A stretch of 64,000 nt of DNA from Strigamia acuminata (GCA_949358305.1 OX442318.1:13436517-13500516), one strand, 5' to 3'; positions 40,563-51,376 are shown, counted from the first letter of the stretch. A program made the numbers and translations. The notes: generated by a model from the letters alone, not told the origin.

Positions 40563-43217
40563 ATGCCGAAAAGAAAGGTAAGTAATTCCCAACCTATAAT
40601 CACGGATCAATCGCGTTATAACCAGTTAAAATGTGAAAAACGTTGATTTTTGATCGCTTCCCCGTCTCGTTTTAGCGGGCAAATTCCAGCTCGGAAGAAG
40701 AGGAATCCGCGAGTGTGAGCGAAGCATCCGTGTCGTCCAACGACGTATCGACGATTGTCACCCGTCGCCGAGCTCTGAGGGAAGTGGACGATAGCAAGAA
40801 AAGTAAAACATGGGTCGAACTCGCTGAGTTCAGTCGAATTTTGAATTAATCTGAATTTTTCCAGTCGCGCTGAGGAGAAACGTGAGACGTTTGCGATTGA
40901 AATCCGAAGAGGAGTCGTGTAGCGAGTGTCTCGAGACGATCGCGGAGAAAGATAAAACGGACGTTTTAGTTTGTGCTAAGTGTAAAGCAAGTCGAGGTTT
41001 GTTGGTTGTTGTTTTGTGCCTTTTTTTTTTAGGTGGTTGATTGATTTTTGTTGGTTTTAGTGCATTTGACGTGCGTCGAGATGCCGCATCAACAAACGAG
41101 GAGTAGTAGAATGGTTTCGTGGTATTGTTTAAAGTGTAGATGTTGCGCGAGTTGCAAAGATTCAAAGGATTTAGTAAGTTTGGCTGATTTGTTTGTAGGT
41201 TGGTGTTGTTGATTGAATTTAACGTGATGGGTGATTAATTTTTGGGATGGGAATGGGAAGTTGGAGATTTTGTGGCACTAACTACGGTGTGTGAATTTAT
41301 GCTCGGGGTCGAAATATTAGGGAAAATTAATTTTATATGTAAAAAATTCATATTTGCTTAAAAATTTAATTTTATGCTCAGAAATTGAATTTTGTGCTCA
41401 AAAATTGTATTTTGTGCTCAAAAATTGAATTTTATGCTCAAAAATTGAATTTTAGGCTCAAAAATTGAATTTTATGCTCAAAAATTGAATTTTATGCTCA
41501 AAAATTGAATTTTATGCTCAAAAATTGAATTTTATGCTTAAAAATTGAATTTTATGCTCAAAAATTGAATTTTATGCACGAAAAATAAATTGTCTGCACA
41601 AAAATTTAATTTTTAGTTAGAATGGCTAGAGATTCAATTTTTATTGAGAGAAATGGCCAGAGATTCAATTTTTATTGAGAGAAATGGTCAGAGATTCAAT
41701 TTTTATTGAGTCAAACAGCCAAAATTCGAGTTTTGAGTTTGAGAAAAGCATAAAAATTCGAATTTTTCTGTCTGAAAAATTGAACTAGCAAAATATGACC
41801 GACTCAACGTGATAACTAAATCTTAAAATCGAATTGCAGACTCCAATCGTTCGGTGCGAGACATGCAGCAACCCTTTCCACCTCTACTGCGTGCAACCGA
41901 AACTGCGGCACAAACCCGTCGGGAAATGGACGTGCGACCAATGCCAGGAGAAAAACGACGTGAAAACTTCGCCACTAAACAAACTAAAGAAGGACACGGT
42001 CGTCTTCACCGCCGAGCTATCGTCGGACAGCGACAAAAACGGCGACATCCGATGCACGCGCGGCCTCAAAACCAAACCAAACACGGGAACAAAAAATATA
42101 AAAGTATTTTAAAGCGACAAATTGAGCGAAATAACGGCAAAACTAACAATCTTTCGCAGCAGGAATCAAACAGTGAAACGGGTAGCGAAGTTTCAGTGGG
42201 TCGACCCAAACGTGTCACACGTTTAGGCTGGCGGTCGTCCAGGGACTCCGAAAGCGAGGCAAACGCGGACAACTTGAAGCCGCGGATGCAGACCCGGATG
42301 GCGCAACAAAACAATCAACAACGACAGGGTTTGCGCATGAGGAATCGAATGGGAATGGAAGTTTGACGACGTTTGTTTGGTTCTAGGTAAAGAAGTGAAT
42401 TGCAAGGGGAATCAGAATAAGAAGGTGAAGCAGGCTCAGTCGTCGACGGATTTGGGCACGGATTCGGACAGCGGGCGCTCGAATATGAGCTGTAGGAAGC
42501 GGAAACCGTTGTCCACGCGATCGAATAACGCGGCGAATACGAGGAATGCTCGGAAAGACGCGAAGAAGTCGTTGTCGCCCAAAGAAGACAAGAAGTGTCC
42601 CATTCCAGGTTGCAATTCGACGTCGTAGTTCGTTATTTTCCTCGATTTTTGTTCGTGTTTCTTGATTTTTTCTTCATTTTCATCGTTTTTTGTTGATTTT
42701 TGTTCGTTTTTCTTGATTTTTTTTCTTGATTTTCCTTGATTTTGTTGATTTTTCATTGATTTTCCTTTTTTTTTTCCTCGATTTTTCATTTGTTCCTTCA
42801 TTTTTCATTGTTTTTGTTGATTTTTATTGATTTATCATTTTTTTATGTTTATTTTTCTTCATTTTCCATTTATTTTTTAGGATTTTTCTTCAGTTTTCAT
42901 TGATTTTTTAGGATTTTTCTTCAGTTTTCATTGATTTTTTAGGATTTTTCTTTATTTTTCATTGATTTTTCATTGATTTTTTATTGATTTTTTATTGATT
43001 TTTATATTTTGTTCATTTTTGTTATTTCTCAGGTCACCTGAGTGGAAAATTCGCCCGTCATTCAGCAATATTCGCTTGCCCGATTTACCACAACGCCAAA
43101 CCGGAGGAATGCCAGAATTTCAACGATCGGCAGTTGCGGAGAACCGACGCCCGGCAAAAGGCGTTGCTGGCCATCAACAACAAAAACGGAAAACGATCTG
43201 TAAATTCACCGACTTAG
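40563..43217 (+). CDS. Tandem-PHD / C2HC zinc-finger chromatin protein (broken or truncated)
   Basis: Exons: 40563-40577, 40676-40802, 40865-40996, 41061-41173, 41840-42103, 42160-42328, 42387-about 42616, 43033-43217. Junctions up to exon 7 keep frame. Exons 3-5 give two linked PHD fingers in DPF/MOZ arrangement (CSEC...CAKC...HLTC...WYCLKC, then CASC...CETC..FHLYC...WTCDQC), which read histone tails. Exon 7 ends in CPIPGC and exon 8 opens with GHLSGKF...CPIYHN, the two halves of an HBO1/KAT7-type C2HC finger. Joining them needs one nucleotide more than the candidate donors provide; the donor CCAG/GTTGCA keeps frame but drops the second Cys. The C2HC frame then stops at 43217 where MULE sequence begins. 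No acetyltransferase domain is seen. It is either a truncated gene or one spliced differently. Confidence 0.65.
41356..41615 (+). repeat. 20-bp tandem repeat in intron 4 of the PHD gene
   Basis: Thirteen units of GCTCAAAAATTGAATTTTAT with few changes; several adjacent central units are identical. It explains most of the 666-bp intron between the two halves of the second PHD finger. Confidence 0.9.
41624..41716 (+). repeat. 31-bp tandem repeat, three copies
   Basis: Three units of the form GGYYAGAGATTCAATTTTTATTGAG... lie directly downstream of the 20-bp array in the same intron. Confidence 0.8.
42640..43020 (+). repeat. T-rich degenerate repeat in the last intron of the PHD gene
   Basis: Many variants of TTTTCATTGATTTTT run to the acceptor TTTCTCAG at 43032. 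No coding content on either strand; the minus-strand Lys-rich ORF here is a low-complexity artefact. Confidence 0.7.
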
Positions 43218-44352
43218 TTGATTTGTTTGAATCACAGAAAAACCTTCCACGGTTAGACAAATACAGTTCCTTGTACGCCCGAAGTTGCACAACCAGTAAT
43301 GGGTCGGTGTGCATTTTCTTTGTGGATTTTGAACTTATGGACGCAGTGGCGAAACGGTGCACGGAATACCATGTGGATGCGACTTTCCAGGTGGTGCCAC
43401 ATGTAAAACAAACAGACCGACAGAACTCGTTTTATCAATTCTTGACTGTTCATGGCATGGTCAAATTTTCGCTGGTTTCATTTTTCTACGTTTTGATGAC
43501 ATCGAAATGCGCCGAGTCGTACAATGCCGTGTTTTCTTATCTACACGGGATTTTAAACGGATTACAGCCTGGTTCAGTTTTCATGACTGACTTTGAGTCG
43601 GCCATGTATGTTCAATTGGAACTCCGGTTTGTGTCGTGCAAAGTTGTGCATTGTTACTTTCACTTTTGTGATGCGATCAGAAGATATGTCGATTCCAATG
43701 CTTTGCGCCCCATCTATCAGGTGAACGAGTTTGTCTGGATGATCATTCATACGGTCATGGCGTTGCCTCTGTTGAGAGCCGATTTGATTACGGAGGGTTT
43801 TGTCATCGTCTCAGCCGAGTGGGCTGCTGTGAAGGACCAGTTCCCCGAGGCCGGAGCCATGGACAAATTCTTGGATTACGTGGACAGATATTGGTTGCAG
43901 ACGGTTGGAAAGGAGCGAATCACTGTTTACAGGTTGGCAAACAGAACGAACAACGCCTTGGAATCGTGGCACGCGCAGATCCCAAAGCATCTGAACCGAC
44001 ATGTAGCGGCGCTGCAATTTGCGAGGAACTTGGAAGGATTACACCATCGAGCAGTTAACTGCATGAATCAGCTCCAAACAGGTACTCGGTCCCATGTGAG
44101 AAAGCCACAATACATTGGCAACGAAAATGTATTGAGGAGATTACGACCGACTTGGATATCGGTGCTCGTGGAGTGATTGAGTTTTTAAAAGAAGCAGCAC
44201 ATCGCATCACTAACATGAAGGGGGGAGTACGTTTGGAAGTTGATGCGGGTTTGGTTGCCCCGGTTAGATTACTAACTCGCGTCGCAGTTCCTCAAATCGA
44301 GAAAGGGTATCGCAAAATCAAGACCCCCGAGCTCAAGCAGACGTCGAAGTGA
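43196..44352 (+). pseudogene. MULE-type transposase, frameshifted
   Basis: The open frame to 44176 has the MULE transposase core: HVDATFQVVPH (first catalytic Asp), VFMTDFESAM (second Asp), and VHCYFHFCDAI with the C/H pattern that precedes the catalytic Glu. It then continues in a second frame (GARGVIEFLKEAAHRI) to 44352, so at least one frameshift lies near 44145. MULE transposases are nuclear cut-and-paste enzymes. Terminal inverted repeats were not identified. Upstream, the same frame is open back through exon 8 of the PHD gene, so a fused product is conceivable but unproven. Confidence 0.7.
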
Positions 44353-44855
44353 TTGTTCCTGCGACGAAACCGACGCAACCGACGCAGCCGACTGTCGCTC
44401 GAAGACGAGGCCGTCCTCCCGGTAGCAGAAACCGAGTTCGACCCGATGCGACACAGCAGCCAACTCAGCGTCGAACTGAGGAGGAAGTCGAGGAGGAAGT
44501 CGACTTGGAGCCACCCCTAAGACGACAGCGAACTGAACGCCATTACCGACGATATAATGAGGATTTGGTCATTTACGAACACCTCCAAGCAGATTTGATC
44601 CAGAAATGAGCTGCGTTGGAGGAAAACGACACCGACGACACCATGATGATCGCAGTTGTTGACGCTTTTAACGCACGAAATGCGTGGAAAGAACAAACAG
44701 CGGAACACGTACAGCACCGATTCAATTTGAGAGTAGTTGTGAAAGGTGCAGATGCAGAAGAGTCTGATTGTGAAGCTAACAAGTGTTCCATTTGCACATC
44801 CAATAGGAAAAACATTTTCTTGGTGCCATGTGGACACAGCTTCTGTTCCGCCTGT

Positions 44856-44991
44856 TGTAGTGTCCTTGGGACACGAGATAATTGCCACCAGGTGGCAGCA
44901 TGATTAAAAGGCTAAATGCCGAGTGCGTATGCACTCATTCATTCTTAACACTACAACCGATGCGTCTGTGTCATTGATTCAGAACACTACA
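44856..44991 (+). repeat. 5' LTR of gypsy 2
   Basis: 136 bp starting TGTAGTGTCC and ending AACACTACA. The ends themselves are inverted (TGTAGTGT and ACACTACA). It includes a CCACCAGGTGG palindrome. Confidence 0.92.
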
Positions 44992-45132
44992 ATGGCGACG
45001 ATGATGAGATTGAACAAACTTTAAAACAATACAGTGAAAAGGATTAATGACAATGCAGGTGTGTGTGAAGTGAGATTTCCGTGAAAATTGGACTTTTGCG
45101 CAAATGAAGAGTGAATTCCGAGACATTTAAAG

Positions 45133-48100
45133 ATGGCGACGTCCGGTTTGACCTTGCCAGCGCTGAGCGGATTCGTAATTTCCGAGGGAAATCTGGATCA
45201 AAGGTGGACTAAATGGATGAAGTCACTGGAATTTTACCTCACTGCATCCACGATAACGGATGAGGCGCAGAAAAAGGCCGTTTTATTGCATTTAGCAGGT
45301 ACTGAAGTGCAAGATATTTACGACACATTATTGGACGATGAGAAAAAGACGTACAAGACGACGACGGAAGCGTTGGCCAAGTATTTCAACCCGCGGAAAA
45401 ATTTACGTTTCGAACGACATGCGTTTAGACAGTTGAGCCAGGAAGCGACGGAGGTTATGGATACGTACGTGACACGGTTGAAGGCCGCTGTCAAAGCGTG
45501 TGAGTACGGTACTTTGGAGGAAGATCTAATTGTGGATCAGATTTTGGAAAAAGGGAAAGATAAGACGCTAAGGAGACGACTGCTACGGGAGGATAAGCTC
45601 ACTTTGGCGTCGTTATTAAAATTAGCAAGAGCGGGAGAAGCAAGTGAACGGCACGCGACCGTCATGGAAATTGAAAACGTTGTTAAAATTAAAGAAGAAA
45701 CGGTGAATCGAGTCGAGAGAGGGAGATCGTCGTTTCGAGGACGAGGAAGTAACAAAAACCGTGGAAATTTTCGGAAAAGTGAAGAAGCAACTTGGAAACA
45801 AGGAAAAGGAGATTCAAAACAAGGTGTGAAAGCAGATTTGGAATGTTTTCGATGTGGGCAGAAAGGACACTTTGCAAATGATTGCAAAATTGCGAAAGGT
45901 AAAGAGTGTAGTTTTTGCCACAAAGTTGGACATTTTGAAAAAGTGTGCAGATTAAAATTTCCACGAGGACGAGGAGGCCAGAGAGGAACGGAACGCGTAC
46001 GATACGTCGGAGTTCGAGAACGAGAGGAAGACGACGACAATGAATACGTTTTCCGTGTGGCGTCCCACGACAAGGAAGACAAAGTAGAAGTCATAATTGG
46101 AAACCAGAAAGTGGACGTGTTATTGGACTCAGGTTCGACGGTAAATGTAGTTGATTTAAAAACATGGAATTTGTTAAAAGTACAGGGAATGCGGTTGGAA
46201 CCAGTGAGGACAAAACTGTTCGCTTATGGAGTTGAACAACCATTAGAGACGAGGGGACAATTTAACGCAGAAATCAGAGCCGGAGGAAAGAGCGTGCACT
46301 CGAAGTTCATTGTCGTGCCGAAAGGAAACATGCCATTGTTGGGGAAGAAGACATCACGACAATTGGAGCTGATGAGTTTGAAAGACGCGACAGTGTGCAC
46401 AATCGAGGAGAGCGATGCTTTTGACGCGGTTTTGAGTGGAATGCGACCAGAATTAGCGGAAAAAGTGAGGAAACACATTAATATATTTTCAGGAGTAGGA
46501 AAATTAAGGGACTTTGAATTGGACCTATATGTCGATGAGGCGGTGAAGCCAGTCGCGCAATCAGTGCGGAGAATTCCTTTCCACATCAGGACGATGGTGG
46601 ACGACGAAATCGACAATTTGTTACGACAAGATATAATCGAACCAGTGACGGGGCCGACGGAATGGGTTTCACCCATGGTCCCGGTGACAAAACCGGATGG
46701 AAGTATTAGGATTTGTTTGGATATGAGGGCCGTCAATCAGGCGGTTAAAAGATCTCGACACCCTCTTCCAACAATGGACGAAGTTCTTGAAGAAATAGAC
46801 GGCGCGGAGTTGATCACGAAATTGGATTGCAAGTGGGGTTATTGGCAGATTCCATTGCGAGAAACATCAAGGAAATACACGGTATTTGTTACCCATCGAG
46901 GGTTATTTCGTTTTAAAAGATTGTTTTTCGGGATCGCCTCAGCGCCAGAGGAGTTTCAGCGAATTCTTCAGAACATTTTAAAGGAGTGTGACGGCACGCG
47001 GAATAGTTTAGACGACATTGTCGTTTACGGGAAAACGGTTCGGGAACACGATTTTCGGTTGGCAAAGGTTTTGACGGTGTTGGAGCAAAATGGCTTGACA
47101 CTGAATTTGAAAAAGTGTCGGTTTGGACTCAAACGACTGGATTTTTTGGGACACATCATCTCGAAGGATGGAATATCGGTTGCCGAACAAAAGGTGAAAG
47201 CGGTACGGGACGCAGTAGCGCCGAAGACAGCAACCGAAGTGCGAAGTTTTTTGGGCCTCGCAAACTATTGCGCGCGCTACATTAGAAATTTTGCGTCAGT
47301 CGCTGAGCCGCTGAGGAGCGTAGCCCGAAAGGACGTGACGTTTGAGTGGACAGCCGTGCAGGAAAGAGCGTTTCAGGCCTTAAAGGACATGTTGTGCAGA
47401 GCTGAAACATTAGCTTTCTTCAGAAAGGATGCAGAAACTCAGTTAGTGGTCGACGCGTCACCGGTGGGACTCGGGGCGGTACTTTTGCAGCGCCAAACGG
47501 ACGGAGGAAAGAAACCAGTTGCGTTTGCGAGCCGCACTCTATCCCAAGTAGAAAGGCGATATTCGCAGACGGAGAAAGAGGCGTTGGCGGTAGTGTGGGC
47601 TTGTGAAAAGTTCCGTTTATATTTGATAGGACTCGAATTTCAACTAGTGACCGATCACAAGGCACTAGAAGTGATATATTCGGTGCGCTCGAAACCATCA
47701 GCTCGTATAGAGAGGTGGGTATTACGGCTGCAACCATTCCAGTTCGTAATAAGGCATAAACCAGGAACATCAAACATCGCAGATGCCTTGTCACGGTTAT
47801 TGCCAGTCGACGAAGGGAAAACGATAATTGGAGAGAGTGAGAAGTATGTTCGTTTTATTGTTAATAACGCAGTTCCGAAGGCGATGACAGTCGAGGAAAT
47901 TGGCCGAGCATCAAAGGCAGATGCAGAAATTCAAGAAATTGAAAAGTTTTTGGCGACAGGGAAGAAATTTCCGAAGGAATTGGCCAGATTTCAATTCGTG
48001 AGGTTGGAATTAACTGTGATGCGAGGAATTTTGCTGCGTGGAACACGGATTGTACCCCCGAAAGCGTTGAGAGATAAAATTGTCAACATCGCACATATAG

Positions 48101-49245
48101 GACATCAAGGGGTTGTTAGAACGAAGCAGCGCCTTCGAGAGAAAGTATGGTGGCCGGGACTGGACGGAGATGTAGAGCGGATTGTTCGCGCGTGTCGGGC
48201 ATGCCAGTTCAACGGACCAACTGAAAAAGCAGAACCGATAAGAAGTACAAAATTACCGGAAGGACCGTGGAGAGATCTTGCTATCGATTTGTGCGGGCCA
48301 TTTCAGGATGGTTGCTCGATTGTGGTGCTCGTAGACTATTATTCGCGTTGGCCCGAAGCGGCAATTTTAAAATCGACCAAAACGGAGAAAATAGTTTCGT
48401 GGTTGAGCTACGTGTTTGATAGTTGGGGTTTGCCAAAATCCATCACGTCGGACAACGGGCCACAGTTCGTAGCTGCGGAATTTGGGGACTTTATGAAGGA
48501 ATGTGGAATTGAACACCGAAGGGTCACGCCATACTGGCCTCAGGCCAATGGCCAAGTTGAACGCCTGAATAAGTCCTTTGTAAAGGCATTTCGATCTGCA
48601 CAAATTGAGAAAGGAAATTGGAAAAAAGCGTTGGGAGAATTCCTGCAGTCATATCGTAGCACGCCACATAGGACAACGGGAGTTTCTCCATATGAATTAA
48701 TGACGGGGCGTTTGATGAACAACAAGATCCCGTATTTAATAAGACCACAAAAAGGAGGTTTGCATAAACGCGTTAAAGAGAGGGACGCGGTAGAAAAGGC
48801 AAAATCAAAAGAGTACGCCGATTTAAATCGTAGGAGCGTACAAATGGACATTAGAGTTGGTGACAATGTTTTGGTGTCAAAACCAAGAAAACACAAATTA
48901 GACTTAGCTTTTGAAAAGGACATCTTTATTGTACACAATAAGAAAGGCAATTGTGTAATTTTAAGAGCGCCCGATGGAAGACTGATTAGACGAAACGTGA
49001 CGCACGTGAGAAGGTACGAACAAGAGCAATTAGATGACACCTTAACCGTTCCAGATCCAGCTCTCGAGGAAGCGACGCAAGGACAAGCAGGGGAAACTGA
49101 TCAACATCCTGTTTTGGACGACGTGGACGCGGAAGAGAGGGTTGAAGAAGGGCAGCGAGTTGAGGCGCCAGCTGAGTTCGTGCCACGGCGGTCAACAAGA
49201 GAAAAGAAGTCGCCAGATTGGTATGGGCAGTGGGTTCCAAAATAA
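45133..49245 (+). CDS. Gag-Pol polyprotein of gypsy 2, intact
   Basis: Gag and Pol are fused in one frame of 1370 codons starting MATSGLTLPALS. Order: Gag capsid region; two CCHC knuckles (CFRCGQKGHFANDC near residue 236 and CSFCHKVGHFEKVC near 257); protease LLDSGST near 330; RT with GYWQIPL and, at the active site near 624, SLDD in place of the common YxDD; RNase H VVDASPVGLG near 771; integrase HHCC (HIGHQG...CRACQ) near 987; and a DDE core with Asp near 1049, Asp near 1105 (TSDNGPQF) and Glu near 1141. The protein replicates the element through cytoplasmic particles and inserts the cDNA in nuclear DNA. All catalytic residues expected for the clade appear present. A fused Gag-Pol needs no frameshift. 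Confidence 0.95.
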   Translation: MATSGLTLPALSGFVISEGNLDQRWTKWMKSLEFYLTASTITDEAQKKAVLLHLAGTEVQDIYDTLLDDEKKTYKTTTEALAKYFNPRKNLRFERHAFRQLSQEATEVMDTYVTRLKAAVKACEYGTLEEDLIVDQILEKGKDKTLRRRLLREDKLTLASLLKLARAGEASERHATVMEIENVVKIKEETVNRVERGRSSFRGRGSNKNRGNFRKSEEATWKQGKGDSKQGVKADLECFRCGQKGHFANDCKIAKGKECSFCHKVGHFEKVCRLKFPRGRGGQRGTERVRYVGVREREEDDDNEYVFRVASHDKEDKVEVIIGNQKVDVLLDSGSTVNVVDLKTWNLLKVQGMRLEPVRTKLFAYGVEQPLETRGQFNAEIRAGGKSVHSKFIVVPKGNMPLLGKKTSRQLELMSLKDATVCTIEESDAFDAVLSGMRPELAEKVRKHINIFSGVGKLRDFELDLYVDEAVKPVAQSVRRIPFHIRTMVDDEIDNLLRQDIIEPVTGPTEWVSPMVPVTKPDGSIRICLDMRAVNQAVKRSRHPLPTMDEVLEEIDGAELITKLDCKWGYWQIPLRETSRKYTVFVTHRGLFRFKRLFFGIASAPEEFQRILQNILKECDGTRNSLDDIVVYGKTVREHDFRLAKVLTVLEQNGLTLNLKKCRFGLKRLDFLGHIISKDGISVAEQKVKAVRDAVAPKTATEVRSFLGLANYCARYIRNFASVAEPLRSVARKDVTFEWTAVQERAFQALKDMLCRAETLAFFRKDAETQLVVDASPVGLGAVLLQRQTDGGKKPVAFASRTLSQVERRYSQTEKEALAVVWACEKFRLYLIGLEFQLVTDHKALEVIYSVRSKPSARIERWVLRLQPFQFVIRHKPGTSNIADALSRLLPVDEGKTIIGESEKYVRFIVNNAVPKAMTVEEIGRASKADAEIQEIEKFLATGKKFPKELARFQFVRLELTVMRGILLRGTRIVPPKALRDKIVNIAHIGHQGVVRTKQRLREKVWWPGLDGDVERIVRACRACQFNGPTEKAEPIRSTKLPEGPWRDLAIDLCGPFQDGCSIVVLVDYYSRWPEAAILKSTKTEKIVSWLSYVFDSWGLPKSITSDNGPQFVAAEFGDFMKECGIEHRRVTPYWPQANGQVERLNKSFVKAFRSAQIEKGNWKKALGEFLQSYRSTPHRTTGVSPYELMTGRLMNNKIPYLIRPQKGGLHKRVKERDAVEKAKSKEYADLNRRSVQMDIRVGDNVLVSKPRKHKLDLAFEKDIFIVHNKKGNCVILRAPDGRLIRRNVTHVRRYEQEQLDDTLTVPDPALEEATQGQAGETDQHPVLDDVDAEERVEEGQRVEAPAEFVPRRSTREKKSPDWYGQWVPK

Positions 49246-49458
49246 GATGTAGAAATGTTTAAGAATAACTAAGTAATTAATAGTTTTGTGTAAAGAGTTA
49301 AAAGAAGTTCAGGCCTGGACAATGTTCAAATTAATATTGTTTATTTTAAAATTGAATTGTTATTATTTATTTGTTTACATGGAAATGTATTGTTATTATG
49401 ATGTTATTATTTGAAAAAAGATTGTATGTGAAGATAAACTTTAAAAAGAAAAGAGTGA

Positions 49459-49594
49459 TGTAGTGTCCTTGGGACACGAGATAATTGCCACCAGGTGGCA
49501 GCATGATTAAAAGGCTAAATGCCGAGTGCGTATGCACTCATTCATTCTTAACACTACAACCGATGCGTCTGTGTCATTGATTCAGAACACTACA
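49459..49594 (+). repeat. 3' LTR of gypsy 2
   Basis: Appears identical to 44856-44991; followed by the CCTGT duplication and then the rest of the RING-finger reading frame. Confidence 0.92.
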
Positions 49595-49683
49595 CCTGTC
49601 TTGACAATTTCATTAGGGATAAGGTCGAGCCTTATTGTCTAACATGCAGGCAGGCTATTTTAAGCTTGCATAAAATGTTTTAA

Positions 49684-50872
49684 TTTTAAAATCCAATAAA
49701 TTTATTATATTATTATTATATTTTTTTTTTACTTATTATTTTTTTTAATATTTAATTTAATATGCGCTTAAACCTATTGACGCTGGCAACAATAGACGCT
49801 GGCAACATCCGAAGCTGGCAAAATATTATTGAAAATAATAATAAAAATAATAATAGACTGACGCTACAGCACGAGAAGCTGGCGCATTTCGACGCTGGCA
49901 AAGCCCGACCCATTATTATTTTTATATTTATATATTTATATTTATATTTTTTCAGGCTACATCAACAAACGGGCCGCAGTACTGGGCGCGACGTGCAGAA
50001 GAGCGACGTTGTGTTTTTGTTGTAATGTCAATCTTTAGAGGTGAGTGTGGTGTAGAAAGCATAATAAAAACTTTGGCAAAACTTAAAGCCAACCTGGCTG
50101 CCATTTTATTTTTCAACATGTGACGATGAACGTAGTCATTAGAACAACAGTGTTCCAGAGTATACACATGACGCACATGAGTTTACAAAATATTACTCAT
50201 GCGCTATTTATAACAGTAAAAATGCACAGATAATAGATACGGAGTAGAATAAATCTATCAGCATAAATGCCTCACTATTAAAAGTAAATACATTTGCAAC
50301 ATAAATACACTTAAATGTCCAAGTGAAATTACAAGCGACATACAACCAAAAGAAAACACACAAAAACTTTTATTTCAATGCCAAAGACATTGATGAAATG
50401 CATGATCATAACAGTATTGTGCAAGATAACATTCCACCATCAGGATACATTTCACTAGTCGGCAGTACCGTCAAGGACGCAATATACAGGAAATGCGCTT
50501 GTGAATCAATAATACAATTGGTCATAAAACCACAACAGTTTTAACATAGTAGCGTGATTCGAAGGTGTGACGTTATGCTTGTAAAAACAATGACCAAGCG
50601 CGACGCCGCGCTTAAAAATCTGAAATTAATGAATAAGCGCGACATTGCACCCAATAATGGGATTAGTTTGTAATTTGTAGTTTGTCATTTCAACTCTTTT
50701 CATCACTGAAAAAATAACTAGTTCTATTTGTGTGATGGAACAAATTTTTTTTAATAAGATGCATTTTAATAAACATAAGTTTCACATATTGCACCAGCGT
50801 CATCATTTGAGTTTCCTAGCTGTTGTACAGTCATGGATGATATACAATGATACAAGTTGCCCACTTAGATAT
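49684..50872. other. Intergenic stretch between the MULE and gypsy 3
   Basis: From 49684 to 49760 it is simple AT-rich sequence. At 49776-49905 the motif GACGCTGGCAA recurs several times with variants (GAAGCTGGC, GACGCTAC), possibly the remains of a transposon end. From 49910 there is TATTTATA-type simple sequence. No supported gene is seen in 50030-50872. Confidence 0.4.
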
Positions 50873-51374
50873 TGTTACGCGGTAGAGCCGTACCGTGTAT
50901 CGGCTGGCTCTGCTCGCTCTGTTTAGGCATTTAATACAATGAATTCTCACTAGACGGCGCTGTGCACCTAATAAGATGCACAGACCGTTCAACTTAGTTG
51001 ATAGGGGGAATAGGAGTTTACTTAGTGAGTTGATTAAGCCAGAGAGCTCAGATCTCTTTTGAGTCTCAACCTGTTACCTTCACCTACTACTGCCAGCCGG
51101 TTGACGGTCAGGCAGGACTAGGTTTTCTAAACTGAATTGAATTGACAACAGCATCATCCTTATTTAGTTATTTATTTGATTTGAATGAATGATTTATATT
51201 TTAGGTTAATAAATGAACAAATGTAATAAGAGCTGTTGACCGAACATTTACATTAGTAAATGTCCGACTTTGAATAATAAAGCCAATAGGCATTTTACAT
51301 ATAAAACCCTGTGTCATTCTTGATCAAATTCATGTCACGTAGGACTAAATCAATCCCCATTTAGCCACGTAACA
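50873..51374 (+). repeat. 5' LTR of gypsy 3
   Basis: 502 bp with TGTTACGC and CACGTAACA as inverted ends. AATAAAGCCAATAGGC near 51281 may be the polyadenylation signal. The leader after it (51375-51917) is AT-rich and non-coding. Confidence 0.8.
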
Positions 51375-51376
51375 AC

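Larger units (their letters stand above)
44856..49594 (+). mobile_element. Complete Ty3/gypsy retrotransposon (gypsy 2)
   Basis: 4739 bp with 136-bp LTRs that appear identical base for base, and a perfect CCTGT target duplication (44851-44855 and 49595-49599). TGGCGACGATGATGAG follows the 5' LTR as a probable primer site, and a purine-rich AAAAAGAAAAGAGTGA stretch precedes the 3' LTR. One intact 1370-codon ORF. Identical LTRs imply very recent insertion, and the element looks competent for movement. Confidence 0.92.
44349..49683 (+). pseudogene. C-terminal RING-finger part of the MULE ORF, split by gypsy 2
   Basis: The frame is open from about 44349, with one TGA at 44607-44609. It has an AT-hook-like ARRRGRPPG and acidic patches, then a RING finger that starts CSICTSNRKN...PCGHSFCSAC at 44786-44855. 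The finger resumes after the gypsy 2 insertion at 49600 with ...YCLTCRQAI and a TAA at 49683. The C3HC4 spacing is complete across the insertion site, and CCTGT is duplicated. RING fingers usually act as ubiquitin E3 domains. A RING at the end of a MULE transposase-like ORF is unusual to me. The shift from the core ORF requires another frame change near 44200-44350. Confidence 0.6.

Noticed and set aside
41356-41615. Regular repeat array considered as CRISPR
   Set aside because: The 20-bp units are contiguous with no spacers, and the genome is eukaryotic.
42436-42801. Lys-rich minus-strand ORF
   Set aside because: It is antisense of PHD-gene exon 7 and a T-rich repeat; low complexity.
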